From: CAVZZG01 sp963779685
GTDB lineage: Bacteria; Actinomycetota; Thermoleophilia; Gaiellales; F1-60-MAGs149
Direction: 5' to 3'
NCBI GenBank assembly: GCA_963779685.1
Contig: CAVZZG010000003.1
Span: 868,001 to 932,000, forward strand
DNA length: 64,000 bases
Shown here: positions 42,000 to 50,378 of the stretch, in pieces
Numbering within the stretch: the first letter of the stretch is position 1
How the letters are laid out: every line of letters begins with the position of its first letter
The notes under the pieces: model-generated
What the model was told of the DNA's origin: nothing
The model's database searches: none
Seen by the model: only the letters and a program-made list of their open reading frames with translations
Position numbers and translations under genes: made by a program

Positions 42000-43106
42000 T
42001 CAGGGCCAGTGGGTCGGCAGCCAGACCGCGTTCGCCGTCAGCATCGCGACGAAGGTGCCGAGGATCCCGGCGTACCACCAGCGGCCGCGTCCGGCGAGCA
42101 TGGCCAGCGGCCAGAACACCGCCGGGGCGAGGATGGCGTAGCGACTCACGCCGCCCAGGCCGCCGGCCGAGATCGGTATCACCACCACCAGCAGTGCCTG
42201 GATCACCCAGGCCAGCGGCACGCCCCGGAACCAGCCGATCACGGCCAGCAGCGGCGCGGCCAGCGACCAGACCACGTCGCGCACCTCCCACCACTGCGGC
42301 CCGCCTTCGCGAAGCTTGCGAAGCGCGCGGTTGATCGAGGCGGAGAGGCCGGTCAGGCCGGGGTTGGTGCGCAGCCACGTGTTGCTCTCCTGAGCATGCG
42401 AGTAGGCCAGCAGGTCGCCGGTGTGCGCACGGGCGTAGAGCATGAACGCGCCGAGCCCGATCACCGGGCCCGATGCCGTCCACAGCCGCCGAGCCCGCCC
42501 CTGGTGCCACGCGATCGCGATCAGCGGCACGGCGTACATGAAGCCCTGTGGCCGCAGCAGCCCGCAGGCGAGCCCGAGCAGCAGGGCGGTGAGCCCGCGT
42601 CCCCGGGACAGCGCCAGTGCCGCCCCGACGCCCGTCGCGATCGTCCAGGCCTCCGTGTACGCCATCGTCATCGCGATCGCACCCGGGGCGAAGGCCAGGA
42701 GCACGGCGGTGCGCGCCGCCAGGGACTCGTCGTCGAAGAGATCCACCGTCAGTTGCGCGACCACCGCCAGCGCCACCAGCGCCACCAGGTTCGTCAGCAC
42801 CACCGCGCCCCAGGCCGGGTCGATGCCGATGCCGTCGAGGCCGCGCATGATCATGGGCAGGAGCGGGAAGAAGCCGTTGTCGGGATCGGCCGGCCGGGTC
42901 GGGTAGCCGTTCGCGCCGATGCTGAGGTAGTAGCGGGAGTCCCAGGCGGCGAGCAGTCCGATCAGATGCGACGGGTCGGCGCCGAGGCCCGTGTCGATGC
43001 GGCCGTCCTCGGCGAGTGAGCGGCCGACGAGGGCGCCTGCCACCACCAGGAGGCGCGAACCGGCCCAGGCGAGGACCACCGCGCGGAGCCACGTTGCATG
43101 CCGCAT
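42000..43106 (-). CDS. PIG-V-like polytopic mannosyltransferase
   Basis: A 368-residue integral membrane protein resembling bacterial PIG-V (GT76-like) mannosyltransferases. Typical elements are AWDSRYYLSIGANGYP near 54-69 (luminal acidic motif), FFPLLPMIM, and a Tyr-Thr-Glu-Ala motif in helix 5. About nine to ten hydrophobic segments cover the chain. Such enzymes transfer mannose from a polyprenyl carrier to glycolipids or proteins. The gene stands alone between glnA (about 140 nt) and tRNA-Leu. The exact acceptor is unknown. Confidence 0.75.
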   Translation of the reverse strand: MRHATWLRAVVLAWAGSRLLVVAGALVGRSLAEDGRIDTGLGADPSHLIGLLAAWDSRYYLSIGANGYPTRPADPDNGFFPLLPMIMRGLDGIGIDPAWGAVVLTNLVALVALAVVAQLTVDLFDDESLAARTAVLLAFAPGAIAMTMAYTEAWTIATGVGAALALSRGRGLTALLLGLACGLLRPQGFMYAVPLIAIAWHQGRARRLWTASGPVIGLGAFMLYARAHTGDLLAYSHAQESNTWLRTNPGLTGLSASINRALRKLREGGPQWWEVRDVVWSLAAPLLAVIGWFRGVPLAWVIQALLVVVIPISAGGLGGVSRYAILAPAVFWPLAMLAGRGRWWYAGILGTFVAMLTANAVWLPTHWP

Positions 43107-43186
43107 AGGACCGGCGGGATCATAGGCGCGAACGCCCGGCGCGAGCGGGGATGGCCGGCGACGCGACGACCACCCCGCTCGAAGGA

Positions 43187-43270
43187 TGCCCAGGGCGGGA
43201 CTTGAACCCGCACGACCTCTCGGTCAAGGGTTTTTGAGACCCCCGCGTCTACCGATTCCGCCACCTGGGC
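43187..43270 (-). tRNA. tRNA-Leu (anticodon CAA)
   Basis: A class II tRNA of 84 nt. Acceptor GCCCAGG pairs with CCTGGGC, and the anticodon loop CTCAAAA gives CAA, reading UUG. The long variable arm (CTTGACCGAGAGGTCG region) and the GGTTCAAGTCC T-arm are present. CCA is not encoded. Confidence 0.95.
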
Positions 43271-43361
43271 GCTCGGAACACGATACCCGGACGCCACGCG
43301 GCCGGTGAACGGGTGACAACACCCTCTACATGCGGCAGAACGACCTGCCGATGTACCTCCC

Positions 43362-46300
43362 GTGCGCGCGCGCGCCGCCAGTCATCTGCTTCGCCTGGGC
43401 GAGAACCCGTGGCGCCTCATGGGCACCCTGTACGTGGCCGGTGGCCTGCCCTTCGCCCTCGGCCTGTACCTGCTCGGCGGCAGCCCGGGCGCCACGGCCG
43501 TCACGGCGCTCATGATCGCCGCCGGCGCGCTGTGGTTCCGGCTCCGACCGGTTCCCTCCACTCCCGACCTGGTCTTCGCCAGCGTCGCCCCCACGGTCAT
43601 CTGCGTCGCGGCCGCAGCGGCGCTTCCGGCGGCGTCGACGGCCATCACCGTCACGGTCTTCGCCGCGGCGCTGGCCGGGGTCGCGAGCTATCCCCGCCCT
43701 GCCGCGCTCGCCGGACTGGCCGCCGCGGCCGGGGCGGCTACCGGCATCAGCTGGCACGTGCAGGGACCGGCGGGGATCGGTGTCGGCGTGCTCGCGTCGT
43801 TCACTGCCGTCTGCGGCGCTGCCGCCGTGGTGACCACGGTCGAGCGCGAGCGCCGTGCCCGCGAGGATCTCTCGCAGACGCGAGAGCGGCTGCTCGGCAT
43901 CCTCGCCGGCAGCCACGCGATCGCCTGGTCGGGCGAGGTCCTGCCCGACGGCACCTACATCGAACACGAGACCCACGGCGACACGCTCGCGTCGTTCGGG
44001 TTCCGCGCAGCTCCCGGCCGCGAGGCGGGCGACATCTGGATGCGCCACGTCCATCCCGAGGACGTCCCCCTGCTGGCCGAGGCATCGGAGCACCACCTGC
44101 GCGGGGAGTCGGCCACGATCACCTACCGCCTCGTCCGCAGCGACGGCGCCGTCCAGTGGATCAGCGAGACGTCCCATGCCCGGCCGCAGCCGGACGGCAG
44201 CGCGCAGGTTCAGGGCCTGTGCGTGGACGTCACCGCGCTGCACGACGCCCGGGCCGCACTCGAGCGCACGCAGCGGCGGCTCGAGACCGTCATGGCCGCG
44301 AGTCGCGCGCACCCCTTCGCCGGGTTCCTGCTGCCGGGCGGACTGTTCGTCGAGCACTACACGGGCCCGAACCTGGAGATGCTGCTCGGTGGGCCGGTGC
44401 CCGAGGGCCACGACCCGGCGGAGGCCTGGCACGAGCGCATCCATCCGGACGACCGCGACCGGTACGACCAGACGCTCGCCCGAGCCGCCGAGCAGGGCGC
44501 CGACCACGACTCGGAGTACCGCCTCGTCGGCTACGACGGTATCGTGCGCTGGGTCAGCGTGCGCGCCGTCTGCCGCCCGCGCAGCGACGGAGCCGTCGCG
44601 ATCGAGGGTCTCGCCTTCGACATCACCTCCGCCCGGATGGCGGCCGACGAGCTCGAGCGGGCGCGGATCCTGCTCGGCGAGATCACCGAGGCGAGCGGCG
44701 CCCACGCCTACGCGGGCGCGATCACGACCGACGGCGTCTTCTTCGAGCAGTACTCCGGCGCGAACCTCGAGCGCCTCATCGGCGGGCCGCCGCCGCAGGA
44801 TCCGGGGTTCTGGCGCACGCTCGTGCATCCGGCTGACCGGGACGCGTACCACGCCGCGATCCTCGCGGCCCTCAACGGCGTCGCGATCGACGTCGAGTAC
44901 CGGATCGTCGGGCTCGACGGCGCGACCCGGTGGGTGTGGGAGCGCGCCCGGGCACAGTCGCGGGGGAACGGCAGCGCGTACGTGGAGGGGCTGGTCTTCG
45001 ACGTCACCGCACGCCGCGCCGCCGCGGCCGAGGCCGAGGCAGCCTACGACCTGCTCGACCGGGTCGACCAGGGCGTCTACACCCTCGACATCGACAGCCG
45101 CACGATCCGGTACGCCAACCGCGCCATCCACGAACTGGTGGGCGAGCGCGACGCCGAGAGCCTGCTCACGGACGCGGACTGGGGCGTGCACCCGGACGAC
45201 CGCGCACTGTTCGATGCGGGCCGTCGCACGATCGAGCTGGGCCACAGCTGGTCGGGCACCTACCGCGTCGCCGCGGACGATGGCTGGCGGTGGTTGCGCG
45301 AGCACGTCGCCTGCCGTCGCGACGGCGACCGGCGGATCGCCGACGGGCTCGTCTACGACGCCACGGTCGAGCTCGAGACGCGCCAGGCCCTCGACGCGGT
45401 GCGAGCCCAGATGCAGATCGCCATGGAGTCGGTGCAGGAGGTCCTGTTCTCGATCGAGGTCATGCCGGACGGCGACGACCGGCTGCTGTTCGCGAGCGCC
45501 GGCATGGCGGCGCTCCTCGGCGGTGAGCTGCCCGAGGGCGTCGATACGCTCACGGCCTTCAGAAGCCGGGTCCACCGCGACGACGTCCAGGCGCTGCTCG
45601 AGCTCGTCGCGCGGGTGCGTTCGGGAGAGACTGGGGAGATCGAGGTGCGACTGGTCGGCTACGACCGCGTCGTGCGATGGGTGTGGATCCGGGTGCGGCC
45701 GCGGACGGCGGGCGACCGGCGCTTCGCCGACGGCATCCTGTCGGACGTCACCGCACGGCGCGAGGCCGCGGCCGAGATCGAGCACGCGTCGCGGGTCGAT
45801 GCGCTCACCGGGCTCTTCAACCGCCGGCACGGCACCGAGGTCGTCGTCGGCGAGCTCGCGCGTGGCTCCCGCGCCGGCACGCCGACGGGGCTCGTCCTGC
45901 TGGACGTCGATCGGTTCAAGGCCGTCAACGACACCTACGGACACGCCGTGGGCGACGCCGTGCTGACCGAGGTCGGCCGCCGAATCGAAGCGTCGGTACG
46001 CCGCTACGACACGGTCGTCCGCTGGGGCGGCGAGGAGTTCATCGTGCTGGTGCCGGACGCCGACGAGCAGGGCGCAGGGCGCGTCGCGGAGGCGATCCGG
46101 GTGGCCGTCGGCGCGACGCCCATCGTGGCCGGATCGGCCGAGGTCGCGGTCACGGCATCGTGCGGCGCGGCCGTCGTCGCGCCCGGCAGCGGCACGATCG
46201 AGTTGCTGACGGGCCTCGCCGATCAGGCGCTGTACGCCGCCAAGCGACGCGGGCGCGACCGGGTGTGCCTGGTCTCCGACCTCGGCGAGGGCGATCTCAC

Positions 46301-46913
46301 CGCCGAGGAGCCGGAGGTGCTGCGGGTCGCCGAGGCGCTCGCACGCTGGGCTGCGGTGCGGGAGGGCGTCTCCGAGCTGCATGCCGCCCAGGTCGCCGAC
46401 CTGTCGGCGAAGGTGGCCCGCCACCTGGGCCTGCCGGCGAGCGTGCAGCTGCGGGCGCGGCTGGCGGGATGGCTGCACGACGTCGGCAAGATCACGATCC
46501 CCGACCACGTGCTGCGCCCCGACCGCGAGCTCACGGCCGACGAGGCCGCGGTGCTGCGCACGCACGCCGAGGTGGGGCGGCAGCTCATGGCCCGGACACC
46601 GGGCCTGGGCGAGGCAGCGGACGGAGTCGGCTACCACCACGAGCACTGGGATGGGTCGGGATACCCGGCGGGCATCGCCGGCGAGCAGATCCCGATCGAG
46701 GCGCGGATCGTGGCCGCCGTCGACTTCTGGAGCGCGGAGACCGAGAGCGGCCGGCCGCGGCGGGTGCAGGAGCCGGACGGCGCCCTCGCGGGTCTCCGGG
46801 CCGCCGCCGGCAGTGCCCTCGATCCCACCGTCGTGGACGCGCTGATCGCCGTGATCGGCTCCGAGTGGGCAGCTGCGGGCGAGCGCCTCAGACAGGGCGA
46901 CCAGGCGGCGTGA
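43362..46913 (+). CDS. Membrane multi-PAS GGDEF/HD-GYP cyclic di-GMP protein
   Basis: A 1183-residue signalling protein. The N-terminal 140 residues hold four to six membrane spans. Five PAS domains follow (about 170-290, 300-415, 420-540, 545-660, 675-795). The cyclase domain has GGEEF at 889-893 and the RxxD inhibitory site (RRYD) five residues before it. The C-terminal HD-GYP phosphodiesterase has His1039-Asp1040 (LHDVGK), HHEHWDGSGYP near 1085 and the upstream His. The usual second Asp of the VDxxDA motif is Ser (VDFWSAET), so activity should be checked. The start is GTG. The 3' end overlaps the convergent glycerate kinase gene by 26 nt. Confidence 0.9.
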   Translation: MRARAASHLLRLGENPWRLMGTLYVAGGLPFALGLYLLGGSPGATAVTALMIAAGALWFRLRPVPSTPDLVFASVAPTVICVAAAAALPAASTAITVTVFAAALAGVASYPRPAALAGLAAAAGAATGISWHVQGPAGIGVGVLASFTAVCGAAAVVTTVERERRAREDLSQTRERLLGILAGSHAIAWSGEVLPDGTYIEHETHGDTLASFGFRAAPGREAGDIWMRHVHPEDVPLLAEASEHHLRGESATITYRLVRSDGAVQWISETSHARPQPDGSAQVQGLCVDVTALHDARAALERTQRRLETVMAASRAHPFAGFLLPGGLFVEHYTGPNLEMLLGGPVPEGHDPAEAWHERIHPDDRDRYDQTLARAAEQGADHDSEYRLVGYDGIVRWVSVRAVCRPRSDGAVAIEGLAFDITSARMAADELERARILLGEITEASGAHAYAGAITTDGVFFEQYSGANLERLIGGPPPQDPGFWRTLVHPADRDAYHAAILAALNGVAIDVEYRIVGLDGATRWVWERARAQSRGNGSAYVEGLVFDVTARRAAAAEAEAAYDLLDRVDQGVYTLDIDSRTIRYANRAIHELVGERDAESLLTDADWGVHPDDRALFDAGRRTIELGHSWSGTYRVAADDGWRWLREHVACRRDGDRRIADGLVYDATVELETRQALDAVRAQMQIAMESVQEVLFSIEVMPDGDDRLLFASAGMAALLGGELPEGVDTLTAFRSRVHRDDVQALLELVARVRSGETGEIEVRLVGYDRVVRWVWIRVRPRTAGDRRFADGILSDVTARREAAAEIEHASRVDALTGLFNRRHGTEVVVGELARGSRAGTPTGLVLLDVDRFKAVNDTYGHAVGDAVLTEVGRRIEASVRRYDTVVRWGGEEFIVLVPDADEQGAGRVAEAIRVAVGATPIVAGSAEVAVTASCGAAVVAPGSGTIELLTGLADQALYAAKRRGRDRVCLVSDLGEGDLTAEEPEVLRVAEALARWAAVREGVSELHAAQVADLSAKVARHLGLPASVQLRARLAGWLHDVGKITIPDHVLRPDRELTADEAAVLRTHAEVGRQLMARTPGLGEAADGVGYHHEHWDGSGYPAGIAGEQIPIEARIVAAVDFWSAETESGRPRRVQEPDGALAGLRAAAGSALDPTVVDALIAVIGSEWAAAGERLRQGDQAA

Positions 46914-48009
46914 CGAGCCGGCACAGCGCGCGGGCAGCCGCCTGCACGCGAGTGCCCGCCTGGGCCAGGGCCTGCTCGAGCGTCGCCGGCCCCGCCGATG
47001 CGGCGATCACCGCGCGCGCGCCGGCGGCGTAGAGCGCCTCTGCCCCCGCGTCGGTGACGGCACCGCCGATCACCGCGCACGGCACGCCCGCGGCTGCGCA
47101 TGCGGCGACGACCCGGTCCACGGTCTTGCCGGACGCGGTCTGCGCATCGACGCTGCCCTCTCCGGTGAGGCACAGGCCGGCACCGGCCAGCGCCGCGGCG
47201 AAGCCCGTCTCCGCCAGCACGAGGTCGGCGCCGCGCACCGGCTCGCCGCCGAGTGCCGCCAGGGCCGCGCCGAGGCCCCCCGCGGCGCCCGCGCCGGGGA
47301 TGCGCGCGGCGTCGCCCAGCAGTGCGCCGACCCGGGCGAGGCCGGCGTCGAGCAGCCCGACCTGCGCATCGGTGGCGCCCTTCTGCGGTCCGAACACCCG
47401 CGCCGCGCCCTCGGCGCCGGTGAGCGGGCTCTGCACGTCGAGGGCCAACTGCATCGGCATGTCCCGCAGCCGCGCGTCGACGGCATCGAGCGAGATGGCG
47501 ACGATCCGGCCGGTGTCGCCGCCGGACCCGGCCAGCTCGCGGCCGTCCCCGTCGGCGAGCCGCGCACCCAGCGCGGCCAGCATGCCGAGGCCCCCGTCGA
47601 CGGTGGCGCTCCCTCCAAGCCCGACGATCAGGCGCAGGGCGCCGGCATCGAGGGCGGCCCGGATGAGGTCGCCCAGGCCGGCGCTGGTCGCCGCCACGGG
47701 GTCGCGGCGGTCGGGCGGGATGTGCTGGAGCCCGATCGCCTCGGCCGCCTCGACCACTCCCGTACCGTCCGGCAGCAGCCCGATCCGGCCCGACCGCCGG
47801 CCGAGCCTGGCATCCCGGCACGGGACATCGATCAACCGGCCGGCACGGGCCTGCACGAGCACCTCGAGGGTTCCCTCACCGCCGTCGGCGAGCGGGTGCA
47901 CGAGAGCCTGGCACCCGGCCTGGTGCGCCCCTGCGGCCATCGCCTCGGCCGCCTCGGCCGCGGTCAGCGAGCCGCGGAACTTGTCCGGGGCGCAGAGGAC
48001 GCGCGTCAT
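46888..48009 (-). CDS. Glycerate kinase
   Basis: A 373-residue glycerate kinase of the GarK/GlxK type, phosphorylating D-glycerate to 2- or 3-phosphoglycerate. The N-terminal APDKFRGSLTAAEAAEAM and LADGGEGTLEVL motifs are diagnostic, and the glycine-rich GLGGSATVDGGLGM nucleotide-binding region is intact. The gene overlaps ureC by 4 nt and is the last of ureAB-ureC-kinase. Glyoxylate-derived glycerate is made in purine/allantoin breakdown, which also yields urea, so a shared purine-salvage role is a reasonable inference. The 3' end overlaps a convergent gene. Confidence 0.9.
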   Translation of the reverse strand: MTRVLCAPDKFRGSLTAAEAAEAMAAGAHQAGCQALVHPLADGGEGTLEVLVQARAGRLIDVPCRDARLGRRSGRIGLLPDGTGVVEAAEAIGLQHIPPDRRDPVAATSAGLGDLIRAALDAGALRLIVGLGGSATVDGGLGMLAALGARLADGDGRELAGSGGDTGRIVAISLDAVDARLRDMPMQLALDVQSPLTGAEGAARVFGPQKGATDAQVGLLDAGLARVGALLGDAARIPGAGAAGGLGAALAALGGEPVRGADLVLAETGFAAALAGAGLCLTGEGSVDAQTASGKTVDRVVAACAAAGVPCAVIGGAVTDAGAEALYAAGARAVIAASAGPATLEQALAQAGTRVQAAARALCRLVTPPGRPV

Positions 48010-49679
48010 CCGAGGAAGTAGCGGCGCGAGAGCGTGACGCGATCGGCCGGAGGCGCCTCCACGACGTCCCCGTCGAGGGTCACGACGTGCGAGGCCGGGT
48101 CTACCCGCACCGCACCCAGCCGCGTGTTGCGGATCATCTGCGCCGGCCCGATGGCGCGGCAGCCACGCACGGCCGCTCGCGCCTTACCGGTCTGCAGCTG
48201 ATCGGCGCCGCCGGTCGCGATCGACGCCTGCGACACGAACGCCAGCGAGAGGTCGGCGGCGATCAGCGCGCCGTACTGCGGGCCCACCACGAGCGGCTGG
48301 GAGGCCAGCGAGGCGGCGTTGGGATCGCCCACCGTGCCCCAGGCCGGGAACCCGCTCTTCAGCACCAACTCGGGCTTGGCCGCGAAGTGCGAGGGCCGCC
48401 AGAGCACGATGTCGGCCAGCCTGCCGACCTGCAGCGAGCCGACGTCATCGGCCAGGCCGTGCGCAATGGCGGGGTTCACGGTCAGCTTCGCCAGGTAGCG
48501 GAGGATGCGCTCGTTGTCGTGGTCGGCATCCTCGGCTCCTCGCAGCTCCTTCATGCGCGCGGCGAGCTGGAACGTCCGGCGCACCGTCTCCCCGACGCGG
48601 CCCATGCCCTGCGAGTCCGAGCTGGTGATGGCGATCAGGCCAAGATCGTGCAGGACGTCCTCGGCACCCATCGTGCTGCCGCGGACGCGGTCGGCGGCGT
48701 TGGCGAAGTCGCCGTCGAAGTCCCCGCGGAGGGCGTGAACGTCGATGATCATCGCCAGGTGCTCGGCGACGGCGTCGCGGCCGTACGGGATCGTCGGGTT
48801 GGTCGAGCTTGCGATCACGTTCGGCTCGCCGAGCAGGCGCAGGACATCGGGCGCGTGTCCGCCCCCGCAGCCCTCGATGTGGAACGCATGGATCGTCCGG
48901 CCGGCGAGCACCGCCAGCGTGTCCTCGACGGACAGGCACTCGTTCAGGCCGTCGGTGTGAACGGCGACCTGCACGTCGTAGCGTTCCGCGACCTCGAGGG
49001 CGGTGTCGAGCGCGGTGGCATGAGCGCCGACGTCCTCGTGGATCTTGAGCCCGGCGGCACCGGCCTCGAGGAACGCCTCCAGCGGCTCGGGCCGCGACGA
49101 CGAGCCACGGGCGAGCATCGCCAGGTTGATCGGCCACGCGTCCATGGCGGCGTGGATGCGGCGCAGCGCCCACGCCGGGCTGGCGCCGAGGTTCCAGACC
49201 GGACCGTAGTCCTGGCCGACGATGGTCGTCACGCCGGCCGCGAGCGCCTGGTCGCCCACACGCGGCGAGAGCAGGTGGACGTGGGTGTCGATCGCCCCCG
49301 GCGTCGCGATCATTCCCTCGAAGCCGTAGATGGCGGTGCCCGTGCCGACGACGACGTCGATCGGCCCGTCCATCGTGTCGGGATTGCCGGCCCGGCCGAT
49401 CGCCGTCACCCGGCCGTCGCGGATGCCGATAGCGGTCTTCCGCACGCCGAGCACGGGGTCGACGAGCACCACGCCGGTCAGGACGGCGTCACACGTGCCG
49501 GTGACCGCACGCACGTGCAGGCCGTCGCGCGCGGTCTTGCCGAACCCGGCCACCAGCTCGTCCCCCGGCAGCTGATCGTCGGCCGAGACCTCGAGCACGA
49601 GGCCCGTATCGCCCAGCATGACGCGGTCACCGGCGGTCGGCCCGTAGGAGCGGGCGTAGGCGTCGCGATCCAGCATCAC
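48006..49679 (-). CDS. ureC: Urease alpha subunit with altered active-site flap
   Basis: A 557-residue urease catalytic subunit, hydrolysing urea to ammonia and carbamate. The nickel ligands by alignment to Klebsiella are all present: His133, His135, the carbamylated Lys212 (GLKIHED), His241, His267 and Asp355 (TSSDSQ). The mobile flap that normally reads MVCHH reads IIDVHA here, so the flap Cys is Val314 while the catalytic His315 remains. It overlaps both ureAB and the glycerate kinase gene by 4 nt. No ureD, E, F or G maturation genes occur in the window. It may belong to the second, accessory-less urease type of actinobacteria. Confidence 0.9.
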   Translation of the reverse strand: MMLDRDAYARSYGPTAGDRVMLGDTGLVLEVSADDQLPGDELVAGFGKTARDGLHVRAVTGTCDAVLTGVVLVDPVLGVRKTAIGIRDGRVTAIGRAGNPDTMDGPIDVVVGTGTAIYGFEGMIATPGAIDTHVHLLSPRVGDQALAAGVTTIVGQDYGPVWNLGASPAWALRRIHAAMDAWPINLAMLARGSSSRPEPLEAFLEAGAAGLKIHEDVGAHATALDTALEVAERYDVQVAVHTDGLNECLSVEDTLAVLAGRTIHAFHIEGCGGGHAPDVLRLLGEPNVIASSTNPTIPYGRDAVAEHLAMIIDVHALRGDFDGDFANAADRVRGSTMGAEDVLHDLGLIAITSSDSQGMGRVGETVRRTFQLAARMKELRGAEDADHDNERILRYLAKLTVNPAIAHGLADDVGSLQVGRLADIVLWRPSHFAAKPELVLKSGFPAWGTVGDPNAASLASQPLVVGPQYGALIAADLSLAFVSQASIATGGADQLQTGKARAAVRGCRAIGPAQMIRNTRLGAVRVDPASHVVTLDGDVVEAPPADRVTLSRRYFLG

Positions 49680-50353
49680 GCCCCCAGGTAACCCCGGGCG
49701 CGAGCCCGTTCCAGCGCCGTCTCGCGGGCTCGCGGAGCATCGAGGGGGCCGTTGACGAGTCCGGCGAAGCCCACCGCGACCCGGTCGCCGCCGATCGGGA
49801 CGAGCGCGACGCCGCGCGAGCTGCCCGGCGCGAACCGGACGCTGGCCCCGGCCGGGATCGCCAGCCGGCGTCCGTAGGCGGCCGCCCGGTCGAACGAGAG
49901 CCGCGGGTTGGCCTCGAAGAAGTGGAAGTGGCTCGTGACCGCGATCGGCACGGCCGCCGTGTTGGCGACGTCGAGCGTGACGGCGTCGCGGTGCGGGTAC
50001 GGGATCGGCCGATCGGCCGTCAGCACCGAGCCGGGGCCGCCATCGACCCCCGGTCCGAGCGGCTCCTCGATCACGGCCAGGCGCGAGCCGTCGTCGAACA
50101 GCGCCTCGACCGTGATCTGCGGGACCAGGTCCGCCACGCCGTCGAGGACCTCGCCGGCGCCCACCGCGGCCCGGCCGGCTGCGATCGCCTCGGCCAGCGT
50201 GGCGCCATCCCGCGCCGCCTCGCAGACGGCGTCCGAGATCAGGGCGATCGCCTCCGGCGCGTTGAGCAGCAAGCCGCGCTCCCGCCGGCGCCGGGCGAGC
50301 TCGGCGGCCAGGAAGATCGTCAGTCGGTCGTGCTCCCGCGGCGTCAGGTGCAT
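49676..50353 (-). CDS. ureAB: Fused urease gamma-beta subunit
   Basis: A 225-residue fusion of the urease gamma (about 1-100, LTPREHDRLTIFLAAELARRR) and beta (about 110-225) subunits. The beta part has the SHFHFFEANP element that borders the active site and the PAGASVRFAPG turn. The two subunits are normally separate genes, though fusions occur in several bacteria. I chose the ATG at 50353 because it starts exactly at the gamma domain; a longer frame upstream is not homologous. It overlaps ureC by 4 nt and starts 25 nt after the glycine-rich exported protein gene. Confidence 0.9.
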   Translation of the reverse strand: MHLTPREHDRLTIFLAAELARRRRERGLLLNAPEAIALISDAVCEAARDGATLAEAIAAGRAAVGAGEVLDGVADLVPQITVEALFDDGSRLAVIEEPLGPGVDGGPGSVLTADRPIPYPHRDAVTLDVANTAAVPIAVTSHFHFFEANPRLSFDRAAAYGRRLAIPAGASVRFAPGSSRGVALVPIGGDRVAVGFAGLVNGPLDAPRARETALERARARGYLGA

Positions 50354-50378
50354 GCCGGGACGGTAACGGCAGTCGGCG

